Shown here: positions 1-12,699 of the stretch, in pieces
How positions within the stretch are numbered: the stretch's first letter is position 1
Layout: every line of letters begins with the position of its first letter
Assembly: GCA_000787465.1 (NCBI GenBank)
Contig: JSYX01000085.1
Coordinates: 19,413 to 83,412 of the forward strand
DNA from: Thermomucor indicae-seudaticae
Taxonomy: Eukaryota; Mucoromycota; Mucoromycetes; Mucorales; Lichtheimiaceae
Direction of reading: 5' to 3'
DNA length: 64,000 nucleotides
Notes under the pieces: generated by a model
What the model was told of the DNA's origin: nothing
Seen by the model: only the letters and a program-made list of their open reading frames with translations
Database searches by the model: none
Made by a program: the position numbers and the translations under genes

Positions 1-2
1 CG

Positions 3-483
3 TTAAATGGAGCAAATGTGGAGAGTTATTCCATTGAGGTGCCCAAGCCCTGGACGATGCCCTGGTCTGGGAAACAGCTGGAGGAACGAGAAAAGCTGTT
101 GTCTGACGGCATCGAAAAGTATTTTGAAGAGCATACAGAGGTAAAATGCGAGATCTCGATGTGTGTTTCGTCTTTGCTGAGCATTGCATAATTTCTTTCA
201 GCCCGGTGCTACCATTCCCGAAGCAGAGTTACCGAAGCTGCAAACAGTCGTTGATCGAAAGCAATGGCTGAAAGAGGCCAAGCTGCCGGCTGCAGTACGT
301 AATGCCTATACACCGCTATGCCTAGTCCGGATTATTGACATAGATTAGGTGCGGGAACTTTTAGAGTTCCATGAAAACAGGAAGGAAAACACAAGCAAGC
401 CAGTGACTCCTCGACCTGAACGAACAGGTACAGTCAAGGAGAGACGGGAGGCGTTACTTGAAAGAGTAGGTTTTATGGAATAA
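3..483 (+). CDS. 3' end of an unrecognised gene (partial)
   Basis: The window opens inside a gene. Three coding blocks join in frame: 3-140, 202-294 and 349-483 (TAA). They are separated by short introns, 141-201 (GTAAAA...TTTCAG) and 295-348 (GTACGT...TTAG). The visible C-terminus is about 121 residues, charged and soluble, with a proline/tryptophan patch (EVPKPWTMPWSG) near the window edge, a Glu/Lys-rich middle and a basic tail ending ERVGFME. No signal, membrane segment or known motif is visible. I do not recognise the family. The exon chain is supported by phase agreement at both junctions and canonical GT-AG ends. The 5' part lies outside the window. Confidence 0.6.
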
Positions 484-1347
484 TTGCAGATTGTATAATA
501 GTATCTAAAGTATACAATTAGATCCGTGCGAAACAGAGAAAAAACCAGCAATCGTAAACTATGCATTTCCCTGCTGTCAAACAAAGCTTCGAATTAACTC
601 CCTTCAGCGTTGGTACTGCCTGTATGATGCTTGTTTGCTTGAGTACATATGTTGTATGTAAATGAATAGTGTAATTTGTTGCTTTATTTGTTTTTCTTAC
701 TTTGCTAAAAAAGAGGATCGCCATTATGCCAACAAAGGAGACGAATATGCACCAAAGGGGTTCTGCGTCGAGCAAATACGTTAGAATAAGTGGAATAATA
801 GTCACTCCAATGATATGGTGCAGATGTATACGGCGATAAGAGCATTCATTTAAGGTCCATTTATTGTTGTTGGCAATGCCCTATTGCCCTAAAATGCCCA
901 TAAATGTTTTCTCCAAACATATAAATAAGCTTGTTCAATCCGTGCCATATCTTGGGAACGAGCCAATTAGTTTGGTGTAACCAAGGCAGGCTGTAAGGGC
1001 GAATAGCGAGAACGTGGCAGGTGGGTACCCAAAGCTTTATGTAAAGATAGCTATGTTAACGGAATGGTGACACGCAATAAGTGATGATCAATTACTGGTG
1101 TTGCTCTGGGTTTAATATACAAAACATATAAGAGCAATCGATGACCTCGTTTAATGAACAGTTTCGACGCCGACAATTTCCAAGACGGAGGAAGACGCGG
1201 GCCATGTGTGGGCAAACCAAAAATGCAAAGAGAGCAACGAAGGTTGCACAGGCTTGATATGCTACTAATACAAGCAACAGTAAAAAAAGAACGCTTTTCT
1301 GTCAGGTATTAACCTCTTTTCTGTATTCTTCGCTGCCTATTGTCCAT
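484..1347. other. Intergenic region, no gene seen
   Basis: About 860 bases between two plus-strand genes. It should hold the terminator of the upstream gene and the promoter of the Sec7 gene. I see no convincing reading frame, RNA gene or strong TATA box; short AT-rich stretches only. Confidence 0.5.
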
Positions 1348-4300
1348 ATGTTGCCGCATTCGCGCGTAGCTTCGCCTCATCCCAACAGCTCTTCTTCCAT
1401 GGAACGTCGACGTAACAATCACTTGTTCGTACCGTCGAGACATGCACCATCGTCGCCATCCCATGGCAGCAGCACTGGCAGACCCGGGCCGTCTTCCTCG
1501 ACACCTTCACGTTTACCGTACCCGTCTTCTTCTTCGCCTTCCTTGTTGCCTGTCGTTCCACAACCACCACGGATAAAACGTAAATCGATTTCAGAGAGCG
1601 ACTCAAGACCTACTCGATTAGATCACTATCCATCCTACGGCCGCTCGGATCAAAAATTAACGACATCGAAAAGCCAGTCAGCCTCTTGTCCAGGGACAAT
1701 GATGAGCGGTACCCCAAGCTATGAAGATGCAAAAGAGGTAGATAATGATCGTATCTGAGCGTTCTACTTTTGGACAAATACCTAATGTCAAGATAACAGG
1801 CCCATACAAAAAGTCCTACAAGGAAAGGTTTCGGCATGCTCTTCAGAAGATTGGGTAGCAGAGTAAGTAGAAGGAAAGGATCTGCGCGGAGGGCCTTACT
1901 GACCTACAGGATCGCCCAGTCTGCTTCAGACGATGAACTGGTCGTGGAAGACAGAAAGATGGATTATCATGTGCCGCGTCCAATGACACCCAACCCTCAC
2001 AACATTCCACTCGCACCGCCCGCTCCTCCACCACCAAAGATACCATCGATTGAAATCGGCAAGCGCAAATACCTACAACCGGAACTTCGTGTCGGTCTCG
2101 AAGAAACGAACGATCTTCTCTCCCGGATTCCCGCAGAACTCAGGGCACGTCCTTCCTCACCTCTGCCAAGTCAGAGATCTCCCAAATCATCCATACCCGT
2201 CCCACAACGAAAACTGCATGTCACAACTAATAATACTTCTACTGATATTACTACTACTACTACGATTAATCATAATAATAATATTTCAAAACCTAATCGC
2301 ATCACATCACCCCGAGGGATACTGCAAAACAGCCCGCCACCACCATCGTCACATATGTCACGCTCATTTACCGACACTTGCATTAGCAGTTACACGCGAT
2401 CACCACCTACCGGAACCCTGAGCGACTTGGAGGATGATGATGACGACGACACGACGAACGAGACACGAACAGGATGTTCTCGGTGGTCGAATGCATCTAC
2501 CGGAAAGTCTTCGGGAAGTTATTCTCTGTACAGCACATTCGGCACGGACTCGCTACCGGCAAGTGAACACGATGATCCTGAACAGCTTGAACTTTCTCAG
2601 ATTGTATCGAACAATGTGCAGCGGAGAATGCCTGCACGGATCGTTCCTGCGGAGCAACAGCAAGAACGACGACCTAGCAAAGAGTCTTTCAATACGGTTC
2701 CTGAGGATGATGATAGCGACAGCAGCGATGATGATGATCTATTCGTTGATGCAACAGGTGTGTCGCAGGAGGATATCGAGCGAGAGAAAATGGAGCGACG
2801 GTTATCAAAACGATTGAGCGGTGGCCATTTTGGTAGCGCAGGAGGGCTAGTGCTGGCTATTGGAAAGACAGCAACACCACCACCACCACCTCCTCCTCCT
2901 GCTGTACCAGCGCTACCGCTATCATCACCACAAAAACCAGAAGAAAAAGAGGAGAAGGGAAATATCAAAGTGGAGATTGTACAGCCTTCGTTGTCACCGC
3001 CACCTCGTCCAAGCCCAAGACAAAAACGCTCGGTTCCTCTGGAGACAAAAGAGACCGCGACTTTAAAGGTGTCGAGCCCACCAGAGATTCGACTGCTGCC
3101 CGACGAGCAACTCGAAGCGAAAGAGGCAGCGAAAAAATTGTGGAATGAAGATGAAGCTTTTGTTCCCAAAGAACGTATCGCAGAATGGTTAGGCCAAAGG
3201 TAACGTATATACAAAGTTGTCAGGACCAAGGATGGGGACGCAACCGGGCTCACTTTTCTTCTTATTCTAGAGAGCCTCTTCATTCGGAAGCGCTCAAGTA
3301 TTATATGGACCATTTTGAGTTTGCTCATATGCGGTTGGATAGCGCTTTTCGGTAAGTTGGCTGGTTTTCCTGCAAGGTGAGAAGTAGTTACTCATTTATC
3401 GTTTGCGGGAGTAGTAAACTGTGTAGCAAACTCTACTTTAGAGCCGAAACGCAGCAAATTGATCGTATTCTGGAAGCCTTTGCTCATCGATATTATCGTT
3501 GTAACCCGAAAACCATCTTTGGCAATCCAGGTATACAACTTTACTTCATCGTACTTGTAACACTGAAGTTGACAGATGTATGAAGATATCGTTTATGCCG
3601 TGGTTTATTCGCTTTTGTTACTGAACACGGACTTGCATGTCGCACAAGGCAACCATGCGCGTATGACTCGGCAGGCTTTTGTGCGAAACACAATGTCTAC
3701 CATTATTGATCAGCAGCAGACGGCCAAAGGAGGCAATAGTCGACAATTTACCAAGGCATGGGAAATGGAAATGGAAGCTCATCTTAAGGTAAAAATACGG
3801 TTTTTATTGCGAAACGTGGACGCGGACAGAAGGACATTGACTATCTTCTTCTATAGGACCTGTACCTTTCAGTCAAGCAAAACCAAATTTTACAGCCACT
3901 TTCAAGTCAACCTCCACAGCAACTTGCCGTGACGAACAACGGACAAGCCGACAAGCGAATGAGTATGCTTGGTGGACGTGTGGCTGATATCACACGAAGT
4001 GTCAATACTATGATTCGAAATAAACCTAGTGCCATTGACGAAACAACTCAGGTAAACAAAAAATAACGCCATATTCGTGAAAATAAAGCTTAACTGGCGT
4101 GTGCGCACAGGTGAGACCGGTTAGTCCAAGCCCTTCATCACCTATTATCAGTTCACCACGACGGTCTTCGATTTCTTCTTCGATTTCCATCGCGTCCCAT
4201 TGCTCGGGAGGAGCACGAACGAATAACAACACGTTGTCACCGCACATGATGATGAGCTTTATGAGCACGCATGCGTCTGACCTTTTCACGAGTCAACCTC

Positions 4301-5416
4301 CATATTACAAAGAAGGCATGGTGGTCAGAAAGCATTTGCTGGAAAACGGGAGCCAAAAGGCTAGGCACCGAGAGTGGAAAGAGTGTTTCTTGGTTGTGGG
4401 CCATGGTGAGCTCAAGATGTATTCTGTTCACGGTCATCAGACAGATGATCGACGAAGCATGCTACGTGCCAATAGCGTAAGCAGTTTTGCTACTTTGGCT
4501 GATTCGCTTGGTAGCAACACACCGACGCAGACTAGTCCGTGGGCTGTAAGTGTTGGGATGGCAATGAAATCAAGTATTGATGCACGACTAAGAGATATGT
4601 ACAGTCAACGATGCAGTTACTGGGGAGCATTCCATTGAACCACTCGCTTTCCAACATGTTACCTCCTCCCGGATACAATCGACAGCGGCCCTATGTGTTT
4701 GCACTGCAGCAGTCGCATGGCGGGGTGTACCTATTTCAGGCAGCGTCACTGGAGCAAGTGAATGAGTGGGTAGAGACGTGTAATTACTGGGCGGCGCGTC
4801 AGAGTAAAGAGCCATTGCCTGGCGGTGTAAGCAATATGGAATACGGCTGGGGTGCATGTTTACACGACGTGATCCTGGACCTGGACTCGGTCGAGGTTTC
4901 GGGCAAGTGCTTGGGCGATCCAGATAGCATCACTGTGTATGACTGGCGGCCACCGGCGCCTCCGGCTGTTTCCAGCACTCTCGATGAAAAAGAGCAGTTT
5001 GATGCCCTACGGAAACATTTGGTGGCCTTGGACGAAGAAATCAATCAACACCGAGATCTCAAGCGAAAAATGCTCGTCAAGGTAACGTTCTAGTATGCAT
5101 GCTGCATATCTTTTTTCTGTCGTCTCATGCACTAAGTTTTATGCAAAAGTTTCCAAGCAAGAGCCAAAACCATGCCAAGGTGATGGCTAACTGGGAGGCC
5201 AAGTCTAATTATCTACTGCACGAAATCATAAAATATCAAAACTACTGCAATGCGCTTGAAAAGAGCGTAGAGCGGCGCCAACAACAACAACAACAACAAC
5301 AACAGCAGCAGCAGCAGCAGCCACAGTTATCATTACTTGAAACAAAGAAAAGTACTAGTGGTGAATTGGATTTGTTCAAGGAAATTGGTAAAGAATTGCA
5401 ACATTTAAATCTGTAA
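1348..5416 (+). CDS. SYT1: Sec7 + PH domain Arf guanine nucleotide exchange factor (Syt1-like)
   Basis: Activates Arf GTPases for vesicle traffic by GDP-GTP exchange. My exon model: 1348-1750, 1800-1854, 1910-3199, 3271-3351, 3415-3530, 3586-3788, 3857-4051, 4111-4545, 4617-5081, 5150-5416, giving 1169 residues. The first ~560 residues are low-complexity (Ser, Pro, Asp/Glu runs). The Sec7 domain spans about 565-710: the catalytic glutamate sits in FRAETQQIDRI (the usual LPGEAQ finger), followed by NPDIVYAVVYS and LLLLNTDLH. A PH domain (about 830-1010) starts at KEGMVVRKHLL and resumes after a loop with LLGSIPLNHSL and GYNRQRPYVFAL; a coiled coil with polyglutamine ends the protein. Sec7 followed by PH matches yeast Syt1 and metazoan PSD/EFA6. 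The junctions at 1750-1910 are the least certain; reading straight on from 1800 is also open. The acceptor at 3585 was chosen because it restores the conserved NPDIVYA. Confidence 0.9.
5279..5320 (+). repeat. CAA/CAG tract encoding 14 glutamines
   Basis: A trinucleotide run (CAA, then CAG) within the last exon of the Sec7 gene encodes 14 consecutive glutamines next to the C-terminal coiled coil. Length polymorphism between strains is likely. Confidence 0.9.
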
Positions 5417-5502
5417 TTTGTACAGTAAACGCAAGTCAATTTTGACTGTAACATCGTCGGAAAAAAGGAAGACCCCACTTTCTTCTCTCTCGCTCTGTTA
5501 CG

Positions 5503-6760
5503 ATGTCCAGTCCACCACGGTTGCCCAATTTATCAACATTACATTACATGAGACACGCTGCTGCCTCGCTTGACCTGTAAGAGTTAGTTAAAATGCTTTG
5601 AGACGTATAAAAGATCACAAGTGGTTGATTCGAGAAAGTCCGGTCCGGACAACAGCAACAGCCATAATGTATTACCACCAGTTTCATCGATTTATGCAAA
5701 TCAACAAGGGCCGAGAGGCTGAAAAAAATGGTCAATGGGTTGACCAGGACATGCCACTCGCCACTAATGAAGAGGTATTTAGTTCTATCTTCTTTTTGTT
5801 GTTGAACCGCGACTAAAATAAAAGAAAAACTCGCAGCTTTTGGCAACAACATGTTTGCACCTAGCGTGTAAAGCAACCGATGTACCTCGTAAAGTACGCG
5901 ACTTGGTGAACGTTGGATATCGGTTGGCAAATAAACTTGCTGTTTACGCGAGGACAAAAGACGTTTGCTAAACAAAAGACATTATAGGTATTACCATGCC
6001 GATGATGACATTCTTCAAGTGGATGAGGCATGCTCTCAACTTTTACTATTGTTCACAAGATGTACAAAACTCACTGCGACTTTTTGCTTCCGATAGAATT
6101 ACTTTCGGATGCGGTCATCACTAGTGACAGGAGAATTATTCCTGGTTCGCGCTCTAGGGTATGACCTAGAAGTCTCTTTGCCCTTCACTTATTGCCTTCA
6201 TGTTCTGAGGAGTATGTCGGCAGTACCATGGTTTAAAAATCAGAAGCATCGACATCAAAAAGATGTCTGGAGACGTATGGAACAAGAAATGAATCCTGAA
6301 TTAAGTACCATTGCCAGGTTAGCCTGGATGTTTTGCTGGGATAGGTAAACATTAAATAAATAAATCCTGTATTTTGTCATTATTATTAACCAAGATCTCA
6401 TCCATCCAGCATCAGCTCCCCGAAAATTGTCTTTACCCATTCAACCGCAGCCATTGCTCTGGGTTGTCTCTATCTAGCTATTCGCACCTGTGAGGCAGAA
6501 TTACCGTGCACAATGAATGAGGTAAAACTTATGTTTTTGCATTTTTGCCTCAATGGACATTGACTTGATTTTGTTCTCTACTTTAATAAGTGGGTAGATA
6601 CATGGGGCGCCTCAGAAAATATATCAGTTCAATCAGTTCGAGGCAAGTTGTTTCAAAAACAATGTTATCCGTTATCAGCTTGTTAATGACAGAGGCACCC
6701 ATAGATATGATTACAGATTTACTCGAAGTATTAAATGAAGCATCAGCATCTATTAACTAA
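5503..6760 (+). CDS. Cyclin-box protein, cyclin Q (FAM58A)-like
   Basis: Exons by my reading: 5503-5576, 5639-5774, 5837-5922, 5988-6027, 6097-6344, 6410-6521, 6591-6642, 6693-6760. The start at 5503 gives MSSPPRLPNL. The first cyclin fold is clear: AAASLDLPVRTTATAIMYYH, then LLATTCLHLACKATDVPRKV, then RMRSSLVTGELFLVRALGYD. The second fold contains LSTIARLAWMFCWD and TAAIALGCLYLAIRTCEAEL. Cyclin Q partners CDK10 in animals; cyclin L/K-type transcriptional cyclins are close alternatives. Intron 6643-6692 has a GC donor (GAG|GCAAGT) and is required to reach the last exon. Intron 6028-6096 may also be GC-AG (GCATGC); a weak GT donor at 6019 would give a version three codons shorter. The 5' end lies only ~85 bases past the Sec7 gene stop. 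Confidence 0.82.
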
Positions 6761-8923
6761 TAAAAACCGGGATACCCTTACATATACTGTAGCTTATATC
6801 ACCCAAAATCTGGGAAGTGGTCACCGTAAAGTATTCCGAACCAGCATTCCCCTAATATTTCGCGCGTCTTTTTTCCCCGTTTTTGTATATCTCGAGCAGA
6901 TCAGCGCTCGCCCAGGTCTTTAAATTACGGATTATGGATTAATTTGCTGTTTGCAATAGCTTCTAGTTAAATATAAGGAGGTGTTGTATAGTTGATTTGA
7001 CCTCAACTTGAAAGTGGAAAGGAAACCGGCTTCCGTGTGTCGAGCTAAAGTTTCCGAGCTGAGCCCAACGCAAAGCCCTACTGCTTATATTCTGCAAATG
7101 AGAAATTTTCTCAATATTTATGATACATATTTATGTACCTGTAACGTGGACGATATTTGCGTTTCCTGTGAGCGAATATAGCTCTGGAAGCGAATCCACA
7201 GGGCCGTATCACGTCACTCGTAATGAAGGAAAATCTCGGCTTACGGTCCGCCATAACAGTGATTTGCGACTGGGCTGAACATCTCTTCATGTTGGACTTG
7301 TGTTTATAGTATATGTCGTACACGAATGAGATGCTGAGAAAAACGGAATTTAATTTTTTTACGGAATGAACGAGTGCGTGCCCTCAGGACGAGCGAAGGT
7401 AGGTTTATTAGCATCAAGCACGAATATTCGCTAAACATCAAAACTAATTAAAAACTCTGGTCTTCATGGTTTAAAAGATACGTAATTACCGGCTGCTTTA
7501 AAAAGGGGTAATGCATAACAAAATACGGGCAGGCCGTCATGGGAAAAGCGCTGTTTCTATGTAAATAGGTATCACTTTTGACCATGTAGTATGCATATTG
7601 ATCGTGAAACATGTACATAGCCGGGAAGTGGATCAATACCTTTACGGGGACGCTTCTTTGAGCTTTGTTTTTCTCCTATGCTCGCGCCCTAGTAGGCCTG
7701 CGCTTAAGCGCCAACGAGCGCTACGTAGTTTTGTCAATCTTAATACATTAGGAGTCTGACGACGATTATCGCCAAGAAAGACCACTATGAGGAACAACCT
7801 ACAGTTTCGCCTGCGCTGCCGCTTCCGCGTCGCCTTACGCGGCTAGGTACTGTCTTCTGTTTTACCTCTTTGCATTCCCAAATGTGCCTTCTTATACAAT
7901 CAAAATCACCAACACACTTGCCGTTCACTTCCGTATGGACATCTATATCTTTATTCTCTCTGGAGGATTCCATTTACAGAACCGTATTCGTTTCATATCA
8001 CAGTACTTGCTGAATCAGAGTATCCTGTATTTTCAGATATAATCATAATAAAGGTGAAGAAGAATGATTTCAGAAGTGCAATTAGCTCTGAAAATTCCAA
8101 CTCCGGATTTTGACAATCCAGGTGCCCCTTTTTCGAGTTTGACAAATTATGCATTAACCAAAAACAGAAATATTATATCCAGCAACGACAAATCCCCAAT
8201 TCCAGACTGCTGCTTATTACAAACAAATTTTCATTCACCTTTGAATGTTCAATTGCTTTATTTAGATAACAGATGCATACATTCTATGATTGATGCATTC
8301 AGTTAAAACTATATGCACGATCATACATTAGCCACTTGGCTTTTGCGCGGCAGAAATCATTTCAACTACGATATCGTGCGGATATCTAGACTCCTCATTT
8401 TTTTATTCCTATAAAAGGTCCTAATTTACAGCTGTAGCTCGTTACAAATCGTCGAAACTTACGTTACAAACTTCACAATATCGTACGGGCAACTCGGAAA
8501 ACCGGAATAGTCCACATCGGCGAGACAAACATTGCTCTCGGTTGTTCAAACGAATGACACCAAAATTAGGTCTGTCATCGACATCCTCTTTGTAAACTAT
8601 TGTATAGTGCCAGCACATCCGTTGATCTTTGAAAGCATTTCATTAGTCTGGAATATCTCGAAAAGATAGCATATATCCTCGGAGAAGCATATATTATTTC
8701 CACTAATTTCTGTTCCTGACACTACTCATCATTCTATTCAAAATATCGATGAGATTGTCAGGAATCTCGGACCTGGTGACTTGCGAACATATCCGATGAC
8801 TGATACGGTTGTCTCATCGCAGATTTCCACCGCGTTCGTTTGGAGTCCAGCCTTGCGTACCCCGCGGTTGCCGTTAAAGGCCCGCGAAGGAAGACCTATC
8901 TTACTTTGGCTGATTGATAACAC
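6761..8923. other. Gene-poor intergenic region
   Basis: About 2.2 kb without a frame I can support. Short open frames occur on both strands, but none shows motifs or plausible splicing. A stretch at about 8022-8043 (ATCCTGTATTTTCAG) resembles the left end of the Tc1-like relic near 8928, so more transposon debris may be present. Confidence 0.45.
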
Positions 8924-9801
8924 CCTGTATTTTTCCAGATAGTGGCACAGGTTTCTGGCCAACAAGACTACAAAAAAAGATGATTAACGTCTTTGCAATC
9001 GGACTAATTAGATCATACGTGTCCTCTTTTTTAATCACGTAGACACATTTTTGTTGGATCCTGATATCGTCTGCTTCTCTGTTACGACTTTTACCCTTCC
9101 CTCCAAAAAGTATGCGTACACTTGGGTAAATTCCGGGTCTCTGGTTAATTCCCAAAAGCCCCCTTCTTTGGAGGCTATCGCCACGGCGAACCGCGGAAAA
9201 GCTTGGGGTTTCCTGACACCGACTTTCCAACCATGGAAGTAGACTTTTGGTCAAGGTGTTAACGTGCCCGTCTGCATAGAGTGTACCATCAACGTTGGCA
9301 AGAGGGCCCACGCCCCAAAACCAGAAATATTACCAGATCATAACGGGACCCTCGCCAAACTTGCGTGTTCCTTGTACGTGACGCTCCAGGTCACGGCCAT
9401 TAACCTTTCGCAAGACATGTCCACGGCTTTCGTTCGCTCTAATGACGCGCCTTGACTCATCGGGCCAGTTGACCCACTTCCATTGTTCCTCAGTCCAGTC
9501 AACGTGCTCCTTAGCCCGTTTGAGACGTCTGAGCTGCACGTTCCACAGTGAGGGCAGGCCTGCTGAACAGCTCTGCGGGAAGTCTTTGCACAGTTGAGCG
9601 ACACTTAATGTTTCGGACTTAACGCAATTTCTTGGCCTTTCGCAATCTCTCCGTAACTAAATCCCACTTCCCAAAGGTCAACGATGACAGCACGTTCTTT
9701 CGAAGAGACCTGCTTCCTTGGAGGGAGAGGAGTGTTGGTAGTGTCACGAAGAGGTATTGCGAATTGCAGGTCCAAAAGTTTCAAAAAGGAGTACAAGGTG
9801 C
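8924..9801 (-). mobile_element. Decayed Tc1/mariner-type transposon
   Basis: Minus-strand fragments of a Tc1-like transposase lie in order but in different frames. Near 9796-9605 is the N-terminal helix-turn-helix region (SSKERAVIVDLWEVGFSYGE). Near 9540-9330 is the first part of the DDE domain (KEHVDWTEEQWKWVNWPDES), with the first catalytic Asp in WPDES, then GEGPVMIW. It continues as WGVGPLANVDGTLYADGHVN with many stops and shifts. The ends may be short inverted repeats: CACCCTGTA at about 8928 and the complement of CACCTTGTA at about 9800. The frame breaks indicate an inactive relic. It sits ~600 bases beyond the 3' end of the deacetylase gene. Boundaries are approximate. Confidence 0.72.
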
Positions 9802-10385
9802 AAGACTAGACAATCGCTGTTATGTACGTGACGTGAAGGTCGTGCTGGCTTTTGCCTTGATAAAGATGGTGATGACTTGCATGGAGTTAGTTTAGCTGAA
9901 GCAATTGAGACTTGCTGATGCATACACTTTTCCGTAGTTCAAAATGCCTGCTGCCAAGGGTCCTGCTTTGATTCTAGGATGCAATCCACTCCTCTTGTCA
10001 AATAGTCTCTCAAAGACAATTGCTGTAGCGACATGCTGAACTCTAGCCTGCGCATAATTACTGCTACAGATGTTGTGATATGAAACACATACGATAGGGA
10101 ACTTCTAAACTTATCTACCCTATCCGTCTTCATCTCAACGCAGGGCATCATGAAAACCCGGATGCCCATAGCAGCCGCGGAGTGAACACCATGCCGTAGT
10201 AATTGCAATATGCTGCTTGCTCTACACTTCTAAGATCGGTAAACGTTCCAGAGGATTGACGGCCAGCCATCCTAGCCCGCATTGTTATGTAACGAGCAAA
10301 AGAAGAAACTAGAAACATAATGAATTGACGATTGAAGTATAAAGAAAGTAGTAGATGAATGAAGGAAGTGTATGTAACTTGTTTG
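9802..10385. other. Intergenic region with one short unexplained frame
   Basis: Between the transposon relic and the histone deacetylase 3' end. A minus-strand ATG frame at 10270-10148 encodes about 40 residues (MAGRQSSGTFTDL...), and an adjacent frame stays open for another 70 residues, which could be a shifted gene remnant. I do not recognise it and do not call a gene. Confidence 0.3.
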
Positions 10386-12415
10386 TTACATTAAAGGATG
10401 CCCATGCTTTCCAGGCGATGCCGTTCTATTGAACAACGTGTGAGCTAAGGGTTAATAGGTGTTGCTTTGGCAATACAACTTACGCGTTTGACGGAAGTCC
10501 GCCTCCTCCTCCTCGCTATCTTTACCGTCGATATCCATGTCGATGTCTCCCGGTACCTCTGCAGTCATCTCACCTTGAGTACAAACACACCAACATGCAG
10601 CACGACCAGTTTATCACTTTACCTTGCATTTGTACGGAAGGTGCAAATGGTAAATGCCTCAAATTATCGATTATTTTTGCGCTGACCGACTCATTAGCAG
10701 TTGCCTCGGCTCGTTCCTTCTTTTTCATCGCCTTACATAATCTGATCGAGATATTCTCGAGTATTGTGGTTTGCCATGTTATTCGCGGGAACATCCAGTT
10801 TATATTCGGGTCCGTAGTACTCAAAGTAATCGTTGTAGGGGAGTTCAACTGTTGGTGGATGCATTAGTCCCCATATGGCCGTAATAGTACTAGTCCGTAC
10901 CTTGCGTCAGGTCTTCACCCACGGCAACCCCGGTTTCGTATGTCCAAGTCCTGGCCACGTTTCGAATGGTATATCCACCTCCACCCACCATAATCATAGG
11001 TATGTTAAACGATTTAATGTATTCGACGCATGCAGCATGCCCCCGCATGGACAGATTGAAGCAGCCCAGTCGGTCACCTGCTAATGAATCACCTCCACAC
11101 TGAAGGACAACAGCTCCAGGCCGATACCATTCCATGATATGTTTTATAATCTACCAAGGATAAGTAAAAGAAGCTCTGTAAACTCGATGGACGCATGAAG
11201 CTTACAGGTCGAAATACACTCTTGTAGCTTTCGTCATCAATACCGTCTCTCAGTGGAACATTTACTGCGTAATATTTTCCTTTTCCAAGACCCGTATCCT
11301 GCGCAAATATAAAAATGAATACATGGTTACTGACAGGAATTGTTGCACTTCCATACCTTGATGTCGCCAGTTCCAGGGAAAAACTCACCAAATTTGTGAA
11401 AAGAGCAGGTCATAACACGATCAGTAGTATAAAAGGCTTCTTCGACACCATCTCCATGGTGGACGTCGATGTCTACGTAGAGCACTCGCTGGTGATACCT
11501 GTATATTGCGATAAGATAAAGTAATATTATCGTCTCACTGCATTTCCACAGTACCGAAGTAGTTCCAGAATACCAAGGACAATATCGTTGACGTAACAAA
11601 AGCCAGACGCCTCTGTCTTTTTGGCATGATGCAGACCTCCGGACCAGTTGATTGCAATATCTGCTTCACTGTTTAGTAATTTGTTTGCCGCCCCTGTGGG
11701 AACAAGACCAAGTCAGGACATACCCAAACCATTTATTCATACTCTCTTATGTCATACCTATCGTTCCACCGGCAGATATGGAGCAGAATTCGAAAAGACC
11801 CTCGAAGACAGGACAGTCTTCTCCGACATTGACTGCAGAAAATATGCAGTGAGATAAACGAGGCTCTCTTATGCACCTTTGCAATATCTGTATCCTACAT
11901 CTTGCAATGCCTTGTTCCAAGCCGCCATGCTGCATAGCCAGCATTTCCACGTTGTCGGGAGTCACATGTTGCAGAAAGTTGATGTATTCGTCTGAATGAA
12001 AACGCGTCATTTGGAAAGCCGTTGTTCGAACCGGTTTCTAAGATACAAACATTTGGTATATATGCTTTTCTCTGGCATGGTTCAGCATGACAGGCATACC
12101 ACAATGTCCATTTTCTGATAAAGACCGTAATTAACTACCATGTTATGCACCATATGCATGCGCTTTGGCTTCATGTAATGCCCTAGCACAATAACCGAAA
12201 CTTTAGATCAACAATGCATTTCTTATAGAGATCACAAAGTTTACCTGGTCCATAGCTAAAATTACCCACGTCATCTAAGAAAGAGATCGTGGTGTCAATA
12301 AAAAGGTTGCCCCAAGCTGTAAAAGAACAGAAGCATGCAAAGGAACGAACGTACGGTCGTAAAAATAACAGACTCGCTTTTTGGAGCAATCGGCTAAACT
12401 GAAAGAACTCGTCAT
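10386..12415 (-). CDS. RPD3: Class I histone deacetylase, Rpd3 type
   Basis: Zn-dependent deacetylase of histone lysines, catalytic subunit of Rpd3/Sin3-type corepressor complexes. The ATG at 12415 begins [20 protein letters not shown]. It continues through several short introns with [55 protein letters not shown] (catalytic His pair), [20 protein letters not shown] (zinc-binding Asp/His), [32 protein letters not shown] and [16 protein letters not shown]. All catalytic residues look intact. The tail ([16 protein letters not shown], then [14 protein letters not shown]) is followed by an acidic stretch ([17 protein letters not shown]) typical of this class. A last intron (GTAAGT...CCTTAG) leads to the stop at 10386; if retained, translation ends at 10452. 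Confidence 0.93.
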
Positions 12416-12699
12416 TGGAGAAGAAGGCTGATTCCAAATGCAAATAATGGTTGCTTGTCGAACAAAGCAATTCTCAGTTGCTGAAAAAGTTGTCCGGGAA
12501 ATGGAAGCCGTGCGGGAACCTTTTTAAGTTTCACAAGGAAAAGAATCCGAAATCGCTGGTATCCCATTCAACGCCCGACGCTGAACATTGTTCACCAAAG
12601 CTTTTCATTGATGTGTGCGAGCCTAAGAAGAAGAAAAAAGCGGTACATAATATACAAAGGCTCTTAAATATAGACATACAAAGATGGGTGATTTAAGTT

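Noticed and set aside
2597..3328. 243-residue minus-strand frame
   Set aside because: Antisense shadow of the low-complexity exon of the Sec7 gene.
7785..7973. Minus-strand frame with Cys/Trp residues (MESSRENKDID...)
   Set aside because: Looked like a transposon or zinc-finger fragment, but no further conserved blocks follow in any frame.
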